Source: Nocardioides rotundus (GTDB taxonomy: Bacteria; Actinomycetota; Actinomycetes; Propionibacteriales; Nocardioidaceae). Taken from it: 64,000 nucleotides of DNA. Within the stretch, counting starts at the first letter, position 1. Each line of letters starts with the position of its first letter. The notes under the pieces are model-generated. The model made no database searches and was not told the origin of the DNA. It worked only from the letters and a program-made list of their open reading frames with translations. Shown piece after piece: positions 9,901-17,570 of the stretch. Location: assembly GCF_019931675.1 (NCBI RefSeq), contig NZ_CP082922.1:3983001-4047000 (forward strand), in the 5' to 3' direction. The position numbers were made by a program, and so were the translations under genes.

Positions 9901-10165
9901 GGTGGTTCTCCGTGATCGCGTCCGTCGACGTGGGTCGAAGGATCTCCGCCGCGGCCTGCTTGAGGTACTCCACCGGCACCCGCGGGTTGAGCCGCCGCAG
10001 GGCATCGAGGAGGCGCGAAGGGATGGCCAGCTCATCCCACGACTCGCGCTCGCCGGATCCGGGCGCCAGGTCCTTGCCGCGGATCGGGCGCCAGCCGTGC
10101 TCGCCGAGAAGCTCTATCGCTCCATCCTCCCACTGGGCTTCTGTGTAACCCGTGAAGTCCGCCAT
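6935..10165 (-). CDS. hsdR: Type I restriction endonuclease, R (motor/nuclease) subunit
   Basis: 1076 residues, the usual HsdR size. The N-terminal PD-(D/E)xK nuclease is seen in FDLVLY and IIELKKAG (about residues 142-160). The SF2 motor follows with Walker A HTQGSGKSMEM (about 310) and DEAH (VDEAHRSHY, about 422). Helicase motif VI is QTLARVNRT, and a helical C-terminal region contacts the methylase. The enzyme translocates and cuts DNA lacking the host methylation mark. It is the last gene of the operon and starts 1 bp after the hsdS stop. No disruption is visible. Confidence 0.95.
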   Translation of the reverse strand: MADFTGYTEAQWEDGAIELLGEHGWRPIRGKDLAPGSGERESWDELAIPSRLLDALRRLNPRVPVEYLKQAAAEILRPTSTDAITENHRVHRFLVEGYRGLSWIDPDGTEQHPTVRLVSTDPADNDWAVANQVIVRQKDVERRFDLVLYCNGMPISIIELKKAGSQAADVAAAHAQLGTYVRELPLCFRFAVFTVATDGVLAKYGTPFTPLNHFSPWNVDEDGKPLEFGETTDLATLDALGTGLDHLIDGVFNMERFLQLLRSFTAFDSTDAGLAKRIAKPHQYFAVNKAVWRTVEAMGSNGKAGVVWHTQGSGKSMEMELYTHYVQRHSRLGNPTVIVVTDRTELDGQLYDAFKASQLLPSEPRQITKRAELRSELTDRTTGGIYFTTLQKFGLSPEEKKAGKTHPLLTDRRNIIVIVDEAHRSHYDDLDGYARHLKDALPNATLIAFTGTPISFSDKNTRAVFGDYIDVYDLSRAVNDGATVPVHFEPRLIKVGLAENVTQDDLDAAADELTTGLDDVERDRIEKSVAVVNAVYGAPVRVERLAEDLVAHWEARRAVMEKFIGGSGKALIVGGTREICAKIYEAIVALRPDWHSDELDKGKIKVVYTGDPSDVPPVSNHVRRESQNKAIKARLKDPDDELEIVIVKDMMLTGYDSPPLHTLYLDRSLKGALLMQTLARVNRTFRGKKDGLLVAYAPLAENLHAALAEYSPDDQRNQPLGKDFSEAVQLVREILGKLDELVAGYPWRTVYSDRSSRGDSKAYAFVVTKLVAYLRDPATPGNQLPENADEEAETLAAAYRRLSTHLARAWALCASSGELEDVHADAKFYEEVRVWMAKLDADDRQSRGEAIPADIQRLLGALIADSTVTGEVLDIYEAAGMPKPSLMDLGPAFVEQAQAAENPHLAIEALRDLVASESIAATGGNVLRQRAFSDRIADLMRKYTNQQLTSAEVIAELIELAKDIVAESERGKRFEPPLVPDELAFYDAVHRNESAVLELGDDTLAQIARDLVATMRRDIRTDWTVREDVRAKMRTTIKRLLIKYGYPPDQQAGAIKLVMDQMEAMAPRFAQESSDG

Positions 10166-10166
10166 C

Positions 10167-11417
10167 TCAGACCACTCCCTCGACGACGCTCTCCGCGTCC
10201 TTGACCTTGAGCCTTCCTGACATCAACTGCTGCAGCAGAACGTCGCGCGTGACGCCGAGCCTGAGCGACTCTTCTTCCGCAGCCAGGGCCCGATCCCAAA
10301 GCGCTGCCATCGCGGCGTCGTGTCTAGAGATTGCTGCGTCGTCCGGCACCGGCACGATGTCGTCCAAGTGCCGTCGTTGAATATGCCCCATGGTGGTTGC
10401 CTTGTCCGCCGCGATGGCTCGGAAATCGCGCAGCTTCCGGCCGAGCGCACCCTTCACAACCCACATCGGCACCTCCGTTGGAATCACCTTGAAGATGTGC
10501 TGGTTGACGATGCCTTCCGGTCGGAACCAGCGCTGCACGGTTAGGGACCCAGACCAGGCAAACAGCAGGTCGCCAGGACGCGCGAGGTGATCGTCTGCGA
10601 CCTCGATGTCGTTGTAGACGGTCGAACTGCCGATCCCGGAGTTCAACTCCGCGATTCGGATGACCACACGCCCCGTACCGCTCGCATTCTTCGTGAACGC
10701 CTTGCCGTTGACGAACCTGGCGAGTGAACTCAGGGGCTTCCCGGTGTCACCCAACATGCTCTCGAACCGAGCGGTCGCAAGTTCATCGGCGACGTCGATC
10801 AATCTGGCGTTGGCGGCAATCTTGTCGTCGAGCGCCCCGAGCACCTCCACGACTGCGTCCTGGACGGGTCGCTCTGGCAGCAGCGCACAGAGGGCCTTCG
10901 CCTCCGGGTAATACATCGTCTGATGCGTAGTGCCGTGAGCAAACCTGCGGATGCTGTCCTGCTCGCAGAGCAGCACGTACTTCAGATATTCAGGTGAGAG
11001 ATCGGGTCCGCACACCCAGTTGACGAAGTCCTGGCTGGTCGCCATGGGCACGCCCATCTGGACGACGTAGCCCACAGACGCAGTTCTCGACAGGCAGACG
11101 GTCCCGGCCGGCAAAAGACGGGCGGAGGAGTTGTCCAACCCGGCCTGGGTGATCGTCTGGCCGGTGTACTGGAGCGTCTTGCCATGGTTCCCCGTGGCGT
11201 CGCGGATCCCGATCCACGGGATCTCGCCGTCCCAGTACTCGGGCTTCGACCTGCTCGGCGTGTGTCCGCTCTCCAAGCGAGCGACCTGGCTCAGCGGGGT
11301 CCATACGTAGCCAGGCGGTTCAGGCAATCGGTTCGGCCTCCCGACGCTCAGGGCGTACCGGCCCTCGATGACGCCCTGGGTCGCGTCACGGCCACCTGTC
11401 TTTGTGCCGAGCGTCAT
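10167..11417 (-). CDS. hsdS: Type I restriction-modification specificity subunit
   Basis: 416 residues with the two-TRD layout. TRD1 begins near residue 35 (WTPLSQVARLESGHTP) and the central conserved helices lie near 190-215 (DAVVEVLGALDDKIAANARL). TRD2 begins near residue 235 (LSSLARFVNGKAF), and the distal helices end in LLQQLMSGRLKVKD. HsdS sets the bipartite target for both methylation and restriction. The start overlaps the hsdM stop by 4 bp (ATGA). The target sequence cannot be predicted by eye. Confidence 0.93.
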   Translation of the reverse strand: MTLGTKTGGRDATQGVIEGRYALSVGRPNRLPEPPGYVWTPLSQVARLESGHTPSRSKPEYWDGEIPWIGIRDATGNHGKTLQYTGQTITQAGLDNSSARLLPAGTVCLSRTASVGYVVQMGVPMATSQDFVNWVCGPDLSPEYLKYVLLCEQDSIRRFAHGTTHQTMYYPEAKALCALLPERPVQDAVVEVLGALDDKIAANARLIDVADELATARFESMLGDTGKPLSSLARFVNGKAFTKNASGTGRVVIRIAELNSGIGSSTVYNDIEVADDHLARPGDLLFAWSGSLTVQRWFRPEGIVNQHIFKVIPTEVPMWVVKGALGRKLRDFRAIAADKATTMGHIQRRHLDDIVPVPDDAAISRHDAAMAALWDRALAAEEESLRLGVTRDVLLQQLMSGRLKVKDAESVVEGVV

Positions 11418-13015
11418 CCGATCCTCCCCAACTGCTCCCGCACAGCGGCGTCTAGGCGCGATGACTCGTCGAGGTGGGCGATGAGTTCCTTGGTGAGCCG
11501 CTTGATCTTCTGCTCAATTGGCTCTCCGTCGTCCTTGGCCTCAGCGGCGCCGACGTACCGCCCGGGCGTGAGCGCGTAGTCGGAGGCCTTGATCTCTGCC
11601 AAGGTGGCCGACTTGCAGAAGCCTGGGACGTCCTCGTAGCTGAGACCTTGCTCGGCAGCCGACGCGGTGGCTCGCCACGCGTGAACGGTGTTCGCGATCC
11701 TGGCGATGTCGTCGTCCGACAGCGCGCGCTCGGCCCGGTCGACCATGTGGCCCAGGTCCCGGGCATCGATGAAGAGCACCTGGCCCGTGCGGTCGGTCGC
11801 GCCCTTCGGTCCTGCGGACTTGTCCTTGGCGAAGAACCAGACGCACACCGGGATACCGGTGCTGCGGAACAGCTGTGTCGGCAGCGCGACCATGCAGGAC
11901 ACCAGGTCGGCTTCGACAATCTGGGCGCGGATGTCTCCCTCCCCGCCGGAGTTGGATGACATGGATCCGTTCGCCATGACGACGCCCGCACTACCGTCCG
12001 ACTTCAGCTTGCTGAGGATGTGCTGGATCCAGGCGTAGTTGGCGTTGCCTGCCGGCGGGACGCCGTACCGCCACCTGCTGTCGTCCTCGCGTCGATGCCA
12101 GTCCTTGATGTTGAACGGCGGGTTGGACATCACGTAGTCCATCTGCTCGCCAGCGTGATGGTCGTTCGCGAACGTGTCACCCCACACCGGAGAGAGGTTG
12201 CCGTTAAGGCCGTGGATGGCAAGGTTCATGCGGGCGAGACGCCAGGTGCGCTCGTTGAGCTCCTGGCCGAAGATCGATAGCGCTGTCTTGTCCATGTGAT
12301 GCGCGGCCAGGAACTTTTCCGCCTGGACGAACATGCCACCCGACCCGCACGCCGGGTCGTAGATGCGGCCCTTCGTCGGCTCGAGTACCTCCACCAACGT
12401 GCGGACCACGCTCTGGGGGGTGAAGAACTCGCCACCCCGCTTGCCCTCGGCGCGTGCGAACTTCTCGAGGAAGTACTCGTAGACCTCACCCAGGAGGTCA
12501 CGAGCCTTCGACGCGCCTTGACCCGAGAAGCGGGCGTTGTTGAACAGGTCGACGAGCTCGCCGAGGCGTCGTTGGTCGACGGCGTCGCGGTTGTAGCCGC
12601 GCGGGGTGGCGCCCTTAAGACTCGGGTTTGCTCCGTCGATGAGGTTGAAGGCGTCGTCGATCAGCTGACCGATCGATCGTGCCGGCAGGCCCTTGGCGTT
12701 CGCAGAGAGGTAGCCCCATCGTGCGTTCGGCGGCAAGAAGAAGACGTTGTGCGCGGTGTACTCGTCGATGTCGTCGAGCTGTGCCGCCAGACGCTCCTCG
12801 TCGAGTCCGTAGCCGGCGTACTCCTCACGCAGCTGCGCTCGCCGCTCGTCGAAGGCGTCGGAGACGTACTTGAGGAAGATCAGGCCCAGGACGACGTCCT
12901 TGTACTGCGACGCGTCCATCGAGCCGCGCAGCTTGTCGGCGGCCTTCCAGAGGAGCTCCTTGAGTTCCTTGCTCGTCGATGGAGCCTGCGGATCGGCCTT
13001 CTTCTTCGGAGGCAT
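11414..13015 (-). CDS. hsdM: Type I restriction-modification N6-adenine methyltransferase subunit
   Basis: 533 residues from ATG 13015 (MPPKKKADPQAP). I prefer this start because it forms a TGATG overlap with the preceding gene and matches the usual HsdM N-terminus. The SAM-binding motif is DPACGSGGMF, preceded by FFTPQSVVRTLVEVLEP. The catalytic motif is NPPF (MSNPPFNIKDWH). HsdM methylates adenine on the site chosen by HsdS. All key residues are present, unlike in the neighbouring degenerate homologue. Confidence 0.95.
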   Translation of the reverse strand: MPPKKKADPQAPSTSKELKELLWKAADKLRGSMDASQYKDVVLGLIFLKYVSDAFDERRAQLREEYAGYGLDEERLAAQLDDIDEYTAHNVFFLPPNARWGYLSANAKGLPARSIGQLIDDAFNLIDGANPSLKGATPRGYNRDAVDQRRLGELVDLFNNARFSGQGASKARDLLGEVYEYFLEKFARAEGKRGGEFFTPQSVVRTLVEVLEPTKGRIYDPACGSGGMFVQAEKFLAAHHMDKTALSIFGQELNERTWRLARMNLAIHGLNGNLSPVWGDTFANDHHAGEQMDYVMSNPPFNIKDWHRREDDSRWRYGVPPAGNANYAWIQHILSKLKSDGSAGVVMANGSMSSNSGGEGDIRAQIVEADLVSCMVALPTQLFRSTGIPVCVWFFAKDKSAGPKGATDRTGQVLFIDARDLGHMVDRAERALSDDDIARIANTVHAWRATASAAEQGLSYEDVPGFCKSATLAEIKASDYALTPGRYVGAAEAKDDGEPIEQKIKRLTKELIAHLDESSRLDAAVREQLGRIG

Positions 13016-14970
13016 CAGTGGTCTCCCTCTCGGGTATCGGTGGGATCGGTCAGGTTTGTGTAGCGGGCGATGACTGCCTCGCTCTCTCGGTCCAGCTCCG
13101 TGAGCTCGGCCATGAGGTCCCCGCGTCGGGCACGTATGTCGGCGAGCGCGTCGGCAAGGGGATCGAGCTGCTGCCGCGGCACCAACCGGATGGACCAGCG
13201 CCGCCAATCCCTCGTGTCGGCGAGCGGCTGGGCTCGGGAGGCTGTCGCCACCGCGTTGATATCCGCCGCGAGAACATCAGGTAGCAGAGGTGCGCGCCCA
13301 CGCTCTGGGTCGTCAACGATGCGCAAGACGCGGGCGGGGCTGAGCACGACGGAACCGCCGTCGCGATCGGTCCATGCAGCTATCCGGGGCGAGGTGCAGA
13401 AGACGACGTCACCAGGCTCGGTGTACTGAGCACGGGGATAGGCAGTCGGGAACACAACTGGGTCTACGCATCGGCCGCCGAGCGGAAGTTCGCCCAGCAG
13501 TTCGGCGGTTCCCACCACGCGTCGACCGCTGGTGACGAGATCCTGCGATCGGATCCGGCTTCCCGACACCGCACGGCAGTGTCGGGATGCGACGAGTGCA
13601 GATAGGGTCCGCCGCTCGCCGCCACGGTGATCCACCGGTCCTTCGATTAGTGCCCGACGTCCGACAACGAGCGCCGAGGTCGGGACGAGGCGGGCGAAGC
13701 GGAGTGCGCGGCGGCTCGCCATCCGTGGACTTGCCATCGCCGTGAGGACGTCGGAGACGAGATCAGCCGCAATGTCCGGCGTCACAGCCTCGTGCGACAA
13801 GTCGCCGACGACCGTTGCTCGTTCCGCGATCGGTACGTCCGGGTGCGCGGGTCCCAGGACCCACAGTGCAAGAGCTCGGCGCGGGGAACGCACCATCAGG
13901 CCCTTGGGCAGCCGAACGGCGGCGCGCAATCTCCCGCCCCGGAGGATGGCGTCGCGAGCCCGGTCGACATCCGCGCTGCGTGGCTTGTCGATCAGAGCAG
14001 AGGCGGGGCCGAGCACGACCGCACGGGCATCGTCAGCCAACTGGACCTCCAGGTCTCCCACGACATCGAGCAACTCGGCGTCCGACAGGCTCGGGTCGGA
14101 GGGAGCGGGCAGATGGAGGACGTGGATCGCACCATCGAACCCGGGAGGCACGGTGATGTCGTGACTCTCCTCCTCGACTGCGATGTCAACGCGGTGCACG
14201 TCGTGGGTACGGAGTCGCCGCCGCGCCAGCCGCGCTGTGAACGTGTCGAGGGTGACCGTGCCGACGCTGGGCGCGGTGTCCGCCTGCGATGCGGCCACCA
14301 CAGCGAGGAGCAGATCCGCGCTTCCGTCGGTCACGTCAACGAAGACCGGCGTCTCCCAGCCGGCGTCGTTGGCAAGTGCGGTCGCAACCTGTGCGATCAC
14401 ACTCACGACGTCAGCATGGAGTGCCACCGCGGAGTGGCCACTCAGGCCGTGGTGAAGTCGATCCCGGAGTATCGCCTCGAAAGCAGCCTTCGCTGAGAAC
14501 GCGGCGTCGGCGAGGTCCTCCGCGCGGGCTGCCACGTCGGTGGCGCGCATACCGAGCGCGGAAATCTCCCGCTGCACGACGGAGTCGTCCGGGTCCAGGT
14601 CGCGAGCTCTGCTCACGAGCTCGGCGGCGTCGCTGTCACTGAGAGGCTCCGATTCAGCGACAGCGAGACACAGGAGCGCGGTCAGTCCGTCGAACAACAT
14701 CTCGTCCCCGAGGTCACTGGGTGGCTCGAAGCTGGCGTGAGCAGCCAGGTCGGCGCGAACGTCGGGGTTGTTGCCGCGCCCGGTACGGGCGAGGTAATCG
14801 GCCACCTCGAACGCGTCGAACCGCTCCTGTCCGCCAATGACTGCGACCGGTTCAGGGAACGGCTGACCCTCGACGGGGCGGTTGCGCCACATCGACACGA
14901 CGGCGCGCTGCACCTTCGCAAGGCGGGCAGTAGAGGACAGGGTCAGCTGGAGCGTCGATCGGCGCTGCAT
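13015..14970 (-). CDS. Degenerate HsdM-like / TRD-like fusion protein, fourth gene of the Type I R-M operon
   Basis: 651 residues from ATG 14970, chosen for its AGGAGG site 4-5 bp upstream. The N-terminus resembles the HTH part of actinobacterial N6-methylases (VSMWRNRP then a GRGNNPDVRAD motif). The middle resembles a Rossmann methylase fold ending in LRAAVRLPKGLMVRSPRRAL. I find neither a SAM motif (xxxGxG) nor a catalytic NPPF; the NPPF position appears to read VPPGFDG. The last 200 residues look like a target-recognition domain (YTEPGDVVFCTSPRIAAW) plus a helical tail. It is the first gene of the operon and coupled to hsdM. A DNA-recognition or regulatory pseudo-methylase is my inference. 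Confidence 0.7.
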   Translation of the reverse strand: MQRRSTLQLTLSSTARLAKVQRAVVSMWRNRPVEGQPFPEPVAVIGGQERFDAFEVADYLARTGRGNNPDVRADLAAHASFEPPSDLGDEMLFDGLTALLCLAVAESEPLSDSDAAELVSRARDLDPDDSVVQREISALGMRATDVAARAEDLADAAFSAKAAFEAILRDRLHHGLSGHSAVALHADVVSVIAQVATALANDAGWETPVFVDVTDGSADLLLAVVAASQADTAPSVGTVTLDTFTARLARRRLRTHDVHRVDIAVEEESHDITVPPGFDGAIHVLHLPAPSDPSLSDAELLDVVGDLEVQLADDARAVVLGPASALIDKPRSADVDRARDAILRGGRLRAAVRLPKGLMVRSPRRALALWVLGPAHPDVPIAERATVVGDLSHEAVTPDIAADLVSDVLTAMASPRMASRRALRFARLVPTSALVVGRRALIEGPVDHRGGERRTLSALVASRHCRAVSGSRIRSQDLVTSGRRVVGTAELLGELPLGGRCVDPVVFPTAYPRAQYTEPGDVVFCTSPRIAAWTDRDGGSVVLSPARVLRIVDDPERGRAPLLPDVLAADINAVATASRAQPLADTRDWRRWSIRLVPRQQLDPLADALADIRARRGDLMAELTELDRESEAVIARYTNLTDPTDTREGDH

Positions 14971-15071
14971 CGCTTCCTCCTGTCTCCTTGGACTCGCTGC
15001 TTTCGCCTCGACCTCTGTCGGCGGCGTCGGGTTCAAGGTAGGGCAGTTCTCTGACCGACGGATCGTAGTCG

Positions 15072-15091
15072 CTGATAACCCCACTTATCAG
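15072..15091. promoter_or_regulatory. Inverted repeat in the divergent promoter region of the R-M island
   Basis: Perfect 7-bp arms CTGATAA (15072-15078) and TTATCAG (15085-15091), separated by 6 bp. It is the AT-richest spot in the 212-bp gap between the leftward R-M operon and the rightward coiled-coil gene. A regulator operator or overlapping promoters fit this place. Confidence 0.5.
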
Positions 15092-15182
15092 GGTCACCAG
15101 TCGGCGGACTCCGAACCCCTCGACCACGCTCTGATCACACCGACGGCGGCCGCCGCCGTCACCCAGAGACAAGGAGCAGGAC

Positions 15183-16640
15183 ATGACCAACCACGACATG
15201 CCGGCACCGTCGGCGTTCTTCGACGCGTCCACGCCCGCAGTGGTCATCGACCATCTGGAAGTCACCGATTCCGACGTCGTGAACGAGGCACGGCGCTGGT
15301 CCAGCGGACGCCGCGCGGCCTCCGTCGCGGCCGCCGACCTGGCTGATGCCGACCTCGGCCCGTTCGTATCCCAGGCACTCGCGGTCGGCGCCCGAGCGAT
15401 CGCGTCGGCTGGCCACGCGCAGGACACCTTCGAACTGGAGCGGCTGGTCGCTGAGGTCGGTACGAAGACCGTCGAGTCGTCGGGGGCCGCCGCGGAGGTG
15501 ACGGCCAAGGCGGCTGCAGGTGCAGCGGAGACGATGGGCAAGGCCACTGAGACCGCGCGAAAGGCGCTGGTCGAGGCGGAGGCCGCCTACCGCAAGGACT
15601 TTGCGGAGACCGTGGCGGCCTCGACCAAGGCGATGCGAGGGGCGGTCGAGCAGCTCTTCGGTGGGGAGAGCCCCGAGCTGCTCGCCAAGCTCGGCCCTGT
15701 GCTCGACGCCGCCGGCCACAAGATCGGTCAGCAGGCGTTCGAGCAGACCGACAAGCTCCTGGAAAAGGTGAGCCGGCAGTTCAACCCCGACGACCCGACG
15801 TCACCGTTCGCCAAGCAGGCGAAGGTACTTGCCGACCAGCAGAAGACGCTGACCGACACGATGGACAAGAACCACTTGGCCCTCGTCGGCAAGGTCGACG
15901 AGCTGGCCAAGGCGGTCGAGGTCCAGAAGGCCGCGAACGAAGCGGCCGCGAAGACCGCGAGCGTCACCCCTCTGAAGGGCAGCACCTACGAGGCGGCCGT
16001 GAACAGGGTCATGGACGGCATCGCCGCTGGGCTGGGCGACGAGTACGCCGAGACCGGCACGACCGTGGGCGTGATCCCGAACTGCCGCAAGGGCGACGGA
16101 TTGCTCACGATCGCCGGCGGTGCTGCGCGCGTCGTCGTGGAGATGCACGACTCAACGGCCCGTCGCGCATGGGGTGACTATCTGGACGAGGCCGAGCGGA
16201 ACCGTGACGCAGCCGCGTCAATCGGTCTCGTGCCCGCGGCCAACCAGAACGGCGACCAGGCCATCCGAGTGCTCGGCCCCCGCCGAATCGTGATGGCGTT
16301 CGACCCTGAGCGTGACCAGGTCGACCTTCTGCGCACCGTCGTGCAACTCGTGCGGACGAGCGCAGTCGTCGCCTCCTCACGTCGGGATGTCGAGGGGATC
16401 GAAACGGCAGAGGAGTGCATCCAGCAGGCCGTCATCGAGTTGACCCGCATCGACTCGATCCGGACCGCGTCCGGGTCGATCCGCAAGAACGCGGACAAGA
16501 TCGACAAGGAGTGCAACAGCGTCCAGTCGAGCATGCAGAGGTTGCTTAACCAGGCGCTCGACGCGTTGTCCGGCGTCGCCCTCGAGGCCACAGACATCGC
16601 TGCTGAGAACTCCACCTCCGACAGCGCCGGAGTCGCCTGA
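15183..16640 (+). CDS. Coiled-coil protein with PD-(D/E)xK-like C-terminal domain
   Basis: 485 residues, start ATG 15183 after AAGGAG. Residues 80-265 are Ala/Glu/Lys-rich with heptad character, so a long coiled coil is likely. From residue 266 (GSTYEAAVNRVMDGI) a nuclease-like fold appears: D305 (CRKGDGLL), E320-M-H322 (VVVEMHDS) and an EAERNRDAAASIGLVPA region. The canonical motif would be ExK; histidine replaces lysine here. A conserved GPRRIVMAFDP part follows. Divergent from the R-M operon, it may be an accessory nuclease or DNA sensor. I do not recognise a named function. Confidence 0.7.
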   Translation: MTNHDMPAPSAFFDASTPAVVIDHLEVTDSDVVNEARRWSSGRRAASVAAADLADADLGPFVSQALAVGARAIASAGHAQDTFELERLVAEVGTKTVESSGAAAEVTAKAAAGAAETMGKATETARKALVEAEAAYRKDFAETVAASTKAMRGAVEQLFGGESPELLAKLGPVLDAAGHKIGQQAFEQTDKLLEKVSRQFNPDDPTSPFAKQAKVLADQQKTLTDTMDKNHLALVGKVDELAKAVEVQKAANEAAAKTASVTPLKGSTYEAAVNRVMDGIAAGLGDEYAETGTTVGVIPNCRKGDGLLTIAGGAARVVVEMHDSTARRAWGDYLDEAERNRDAAASIGLVPAANQNGDQAIRVLGPRRIVMAFDPERDQVDLLRTVVQLVRTSAVVASSRRDVEGIETAEECIQQAVIELTRIDSIRTASGSIRKNADKIDKECNSVQSSMQRLLNQALDALSGVALEATDIAAENSTSDSAGVA

Positions 16641-16657
16641 GCCCGAGATGCTCACCC

Positions 16658-16697
16658 GTCGGCGGCCGCGCTGGACTCTCCCAGCGCGGCCGCCGAC
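16658..16697 (+). terminator. Strong hairpin terminator after the coiled-coil gene
   Basis: A perfect 17-bp stem (16658-16674 with 16681-16697) and a 6-nt loop, beginning 18 bp after the stop codon. There is no T-tract, which is common in actinobacteria. Confidence 0.7.
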
Positions 16698-16707
16698 GCC
16701 TCAATGT

Positions 16708-16799
16708 CTACCGATTCAGTGTTCTTGAGGCGAAAGTTCGATCGCCTCATCTTCACTGCATCTCGACAGCGAGTTGTCAATCTTCGCTGCATCTCGACA
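16708..16799 (-). repeat. IS-end-like sequence, copy A, ending ...CATCTCGACA
   Basis: About 90 bp nearly identical to 56755-56839. It holds two direct copies of an 18-bp motif, CTTCACTGCATCTCGACA (16751-16768) and CTTCGCTGCATCTCGACA (16782-16799), and a shared upstream block starting TCTACCGATTCAGTGTTC. It reads as the terminus of an insertion sequence lying to its left and ending in ACA. No transposase gene remains. Confidence 0.6.
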
Positions 16800-16801
16800 G
16801 A

Positions 16802-16884
16802 TGTCGAGATGCACGAAGGATTGAGGGCCCGCCCGCGGGAGACCTTGACGAAATCGGCCATTTGCGTGGTTGCCGTCAAGGTCG
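16802..16884 (+). repeat. IS-end-like sequence, opposite end, abutting copy A
   Basis: It starts TGTCGAGATGCA (16802-16813), the mirror of copy A, after only 2 bp (GA). The following stretch aligns with the one after 36560 (CCGCGG, GACC, TTGACGA). It contains the inverted repeat ACCTTGACG...CGTCAAGGT. Two ends 2 bp apart look like an IS end-to-end junction remnant. From 16885 to 17181 I see nothing beyond a weak stem (CCCACCT 17105-17111, AGGTGGG 17132-17138). Confidence 0.5.
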
Positions 16885-17181
16885 GCCGGTCCGGACACGA
16901 GCTCTCCCCGCAGAGCGCCCCGTCACCGGCGAGCTTCGCGGACGGGTCATCCGGGACGCCCGGGCATTGGTCAGCGGGCTGGCCTGCTCAGGTCCCGCTT
17001 GAGGTTCGCTGATCGGGCGGCGTCCCCGGGGCAGGGGGAGTCCGCGCGGGGCCCTTCCCGGTTGCGGGCGCCGCTCCCCGGTCTCAATCTTCCCGTGTCC
17101 ATCACCCACCTACGTGAATCCTCGTTCCCTGAGGTGGGAGAACCAACCTGGCAGCCCTCGTGGTCTGGGAGCCCGGACAGC

Positions 17182-17490
17182 TCAATCGGCTGACGTGAGG
17201 CCCCGGATGTTCGCACCGGGCGGTTGCCTTGCAGTCCGCTGACGCAACCACCTAGTGGTGCCAGCAGCCATGCCCCGCGACTTGGGCGTCTGGTGCACGG
17301 GGACCACGATCAGCGAAGCCTCACCCTCCAGGGACCACTTGATCGCGTGATAGACCGCTGACAGCGATTCGGTGCTGTCCACGGCGACCAGCCCGGGCGC
17401 CACAAGCCGAGCCTCGTGCCACGGCCCCTCCAGGTCAGGCAGGTTCTCCGAGGTCCAAGCGAGATACACAGTCATGCCTTCATCTTTCAT
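17182..17490 (-). CDS. Hypothetical protein, about 102 residues
   Basis: Frame MKDEGMTVYLAWTSENL to the stop at 17182. The start may be ATG 17490 or ATG 17475. The composition is normal for a globular protein, with a basic C-terminus (TTRWLRQRTARQ). I do not recognise a family. It lies 80 bp downstream of the uvrA-like gene on the same strand but has no clear functional link. It may be a small actinobacterial-specific protein. Confidence 0.45.
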   Translation of the reverse strand: MKDEGMTVYLAWTSENLPDLEGPWHEARLVAPGLVAVDSTESLSAVYHAIKWSLEGEASLIVVPVHQTPKSRGMAAGTTRWLRQRTARQPPGANIRGLTSAD

Positions 17491-17570
17491 GACATCTACG
17501 GATTCTTCTTGGCGTGATGCCTCCGAGCCCGCGCGGCAGCCTGACGGCACACCGGCCGCCCGCACCCAGC

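Noticed and set aside
16885..17181. Small gene 16870-17193
   Set aside because: Arg/Pro/Ser-rich, no ribosome site and no family.
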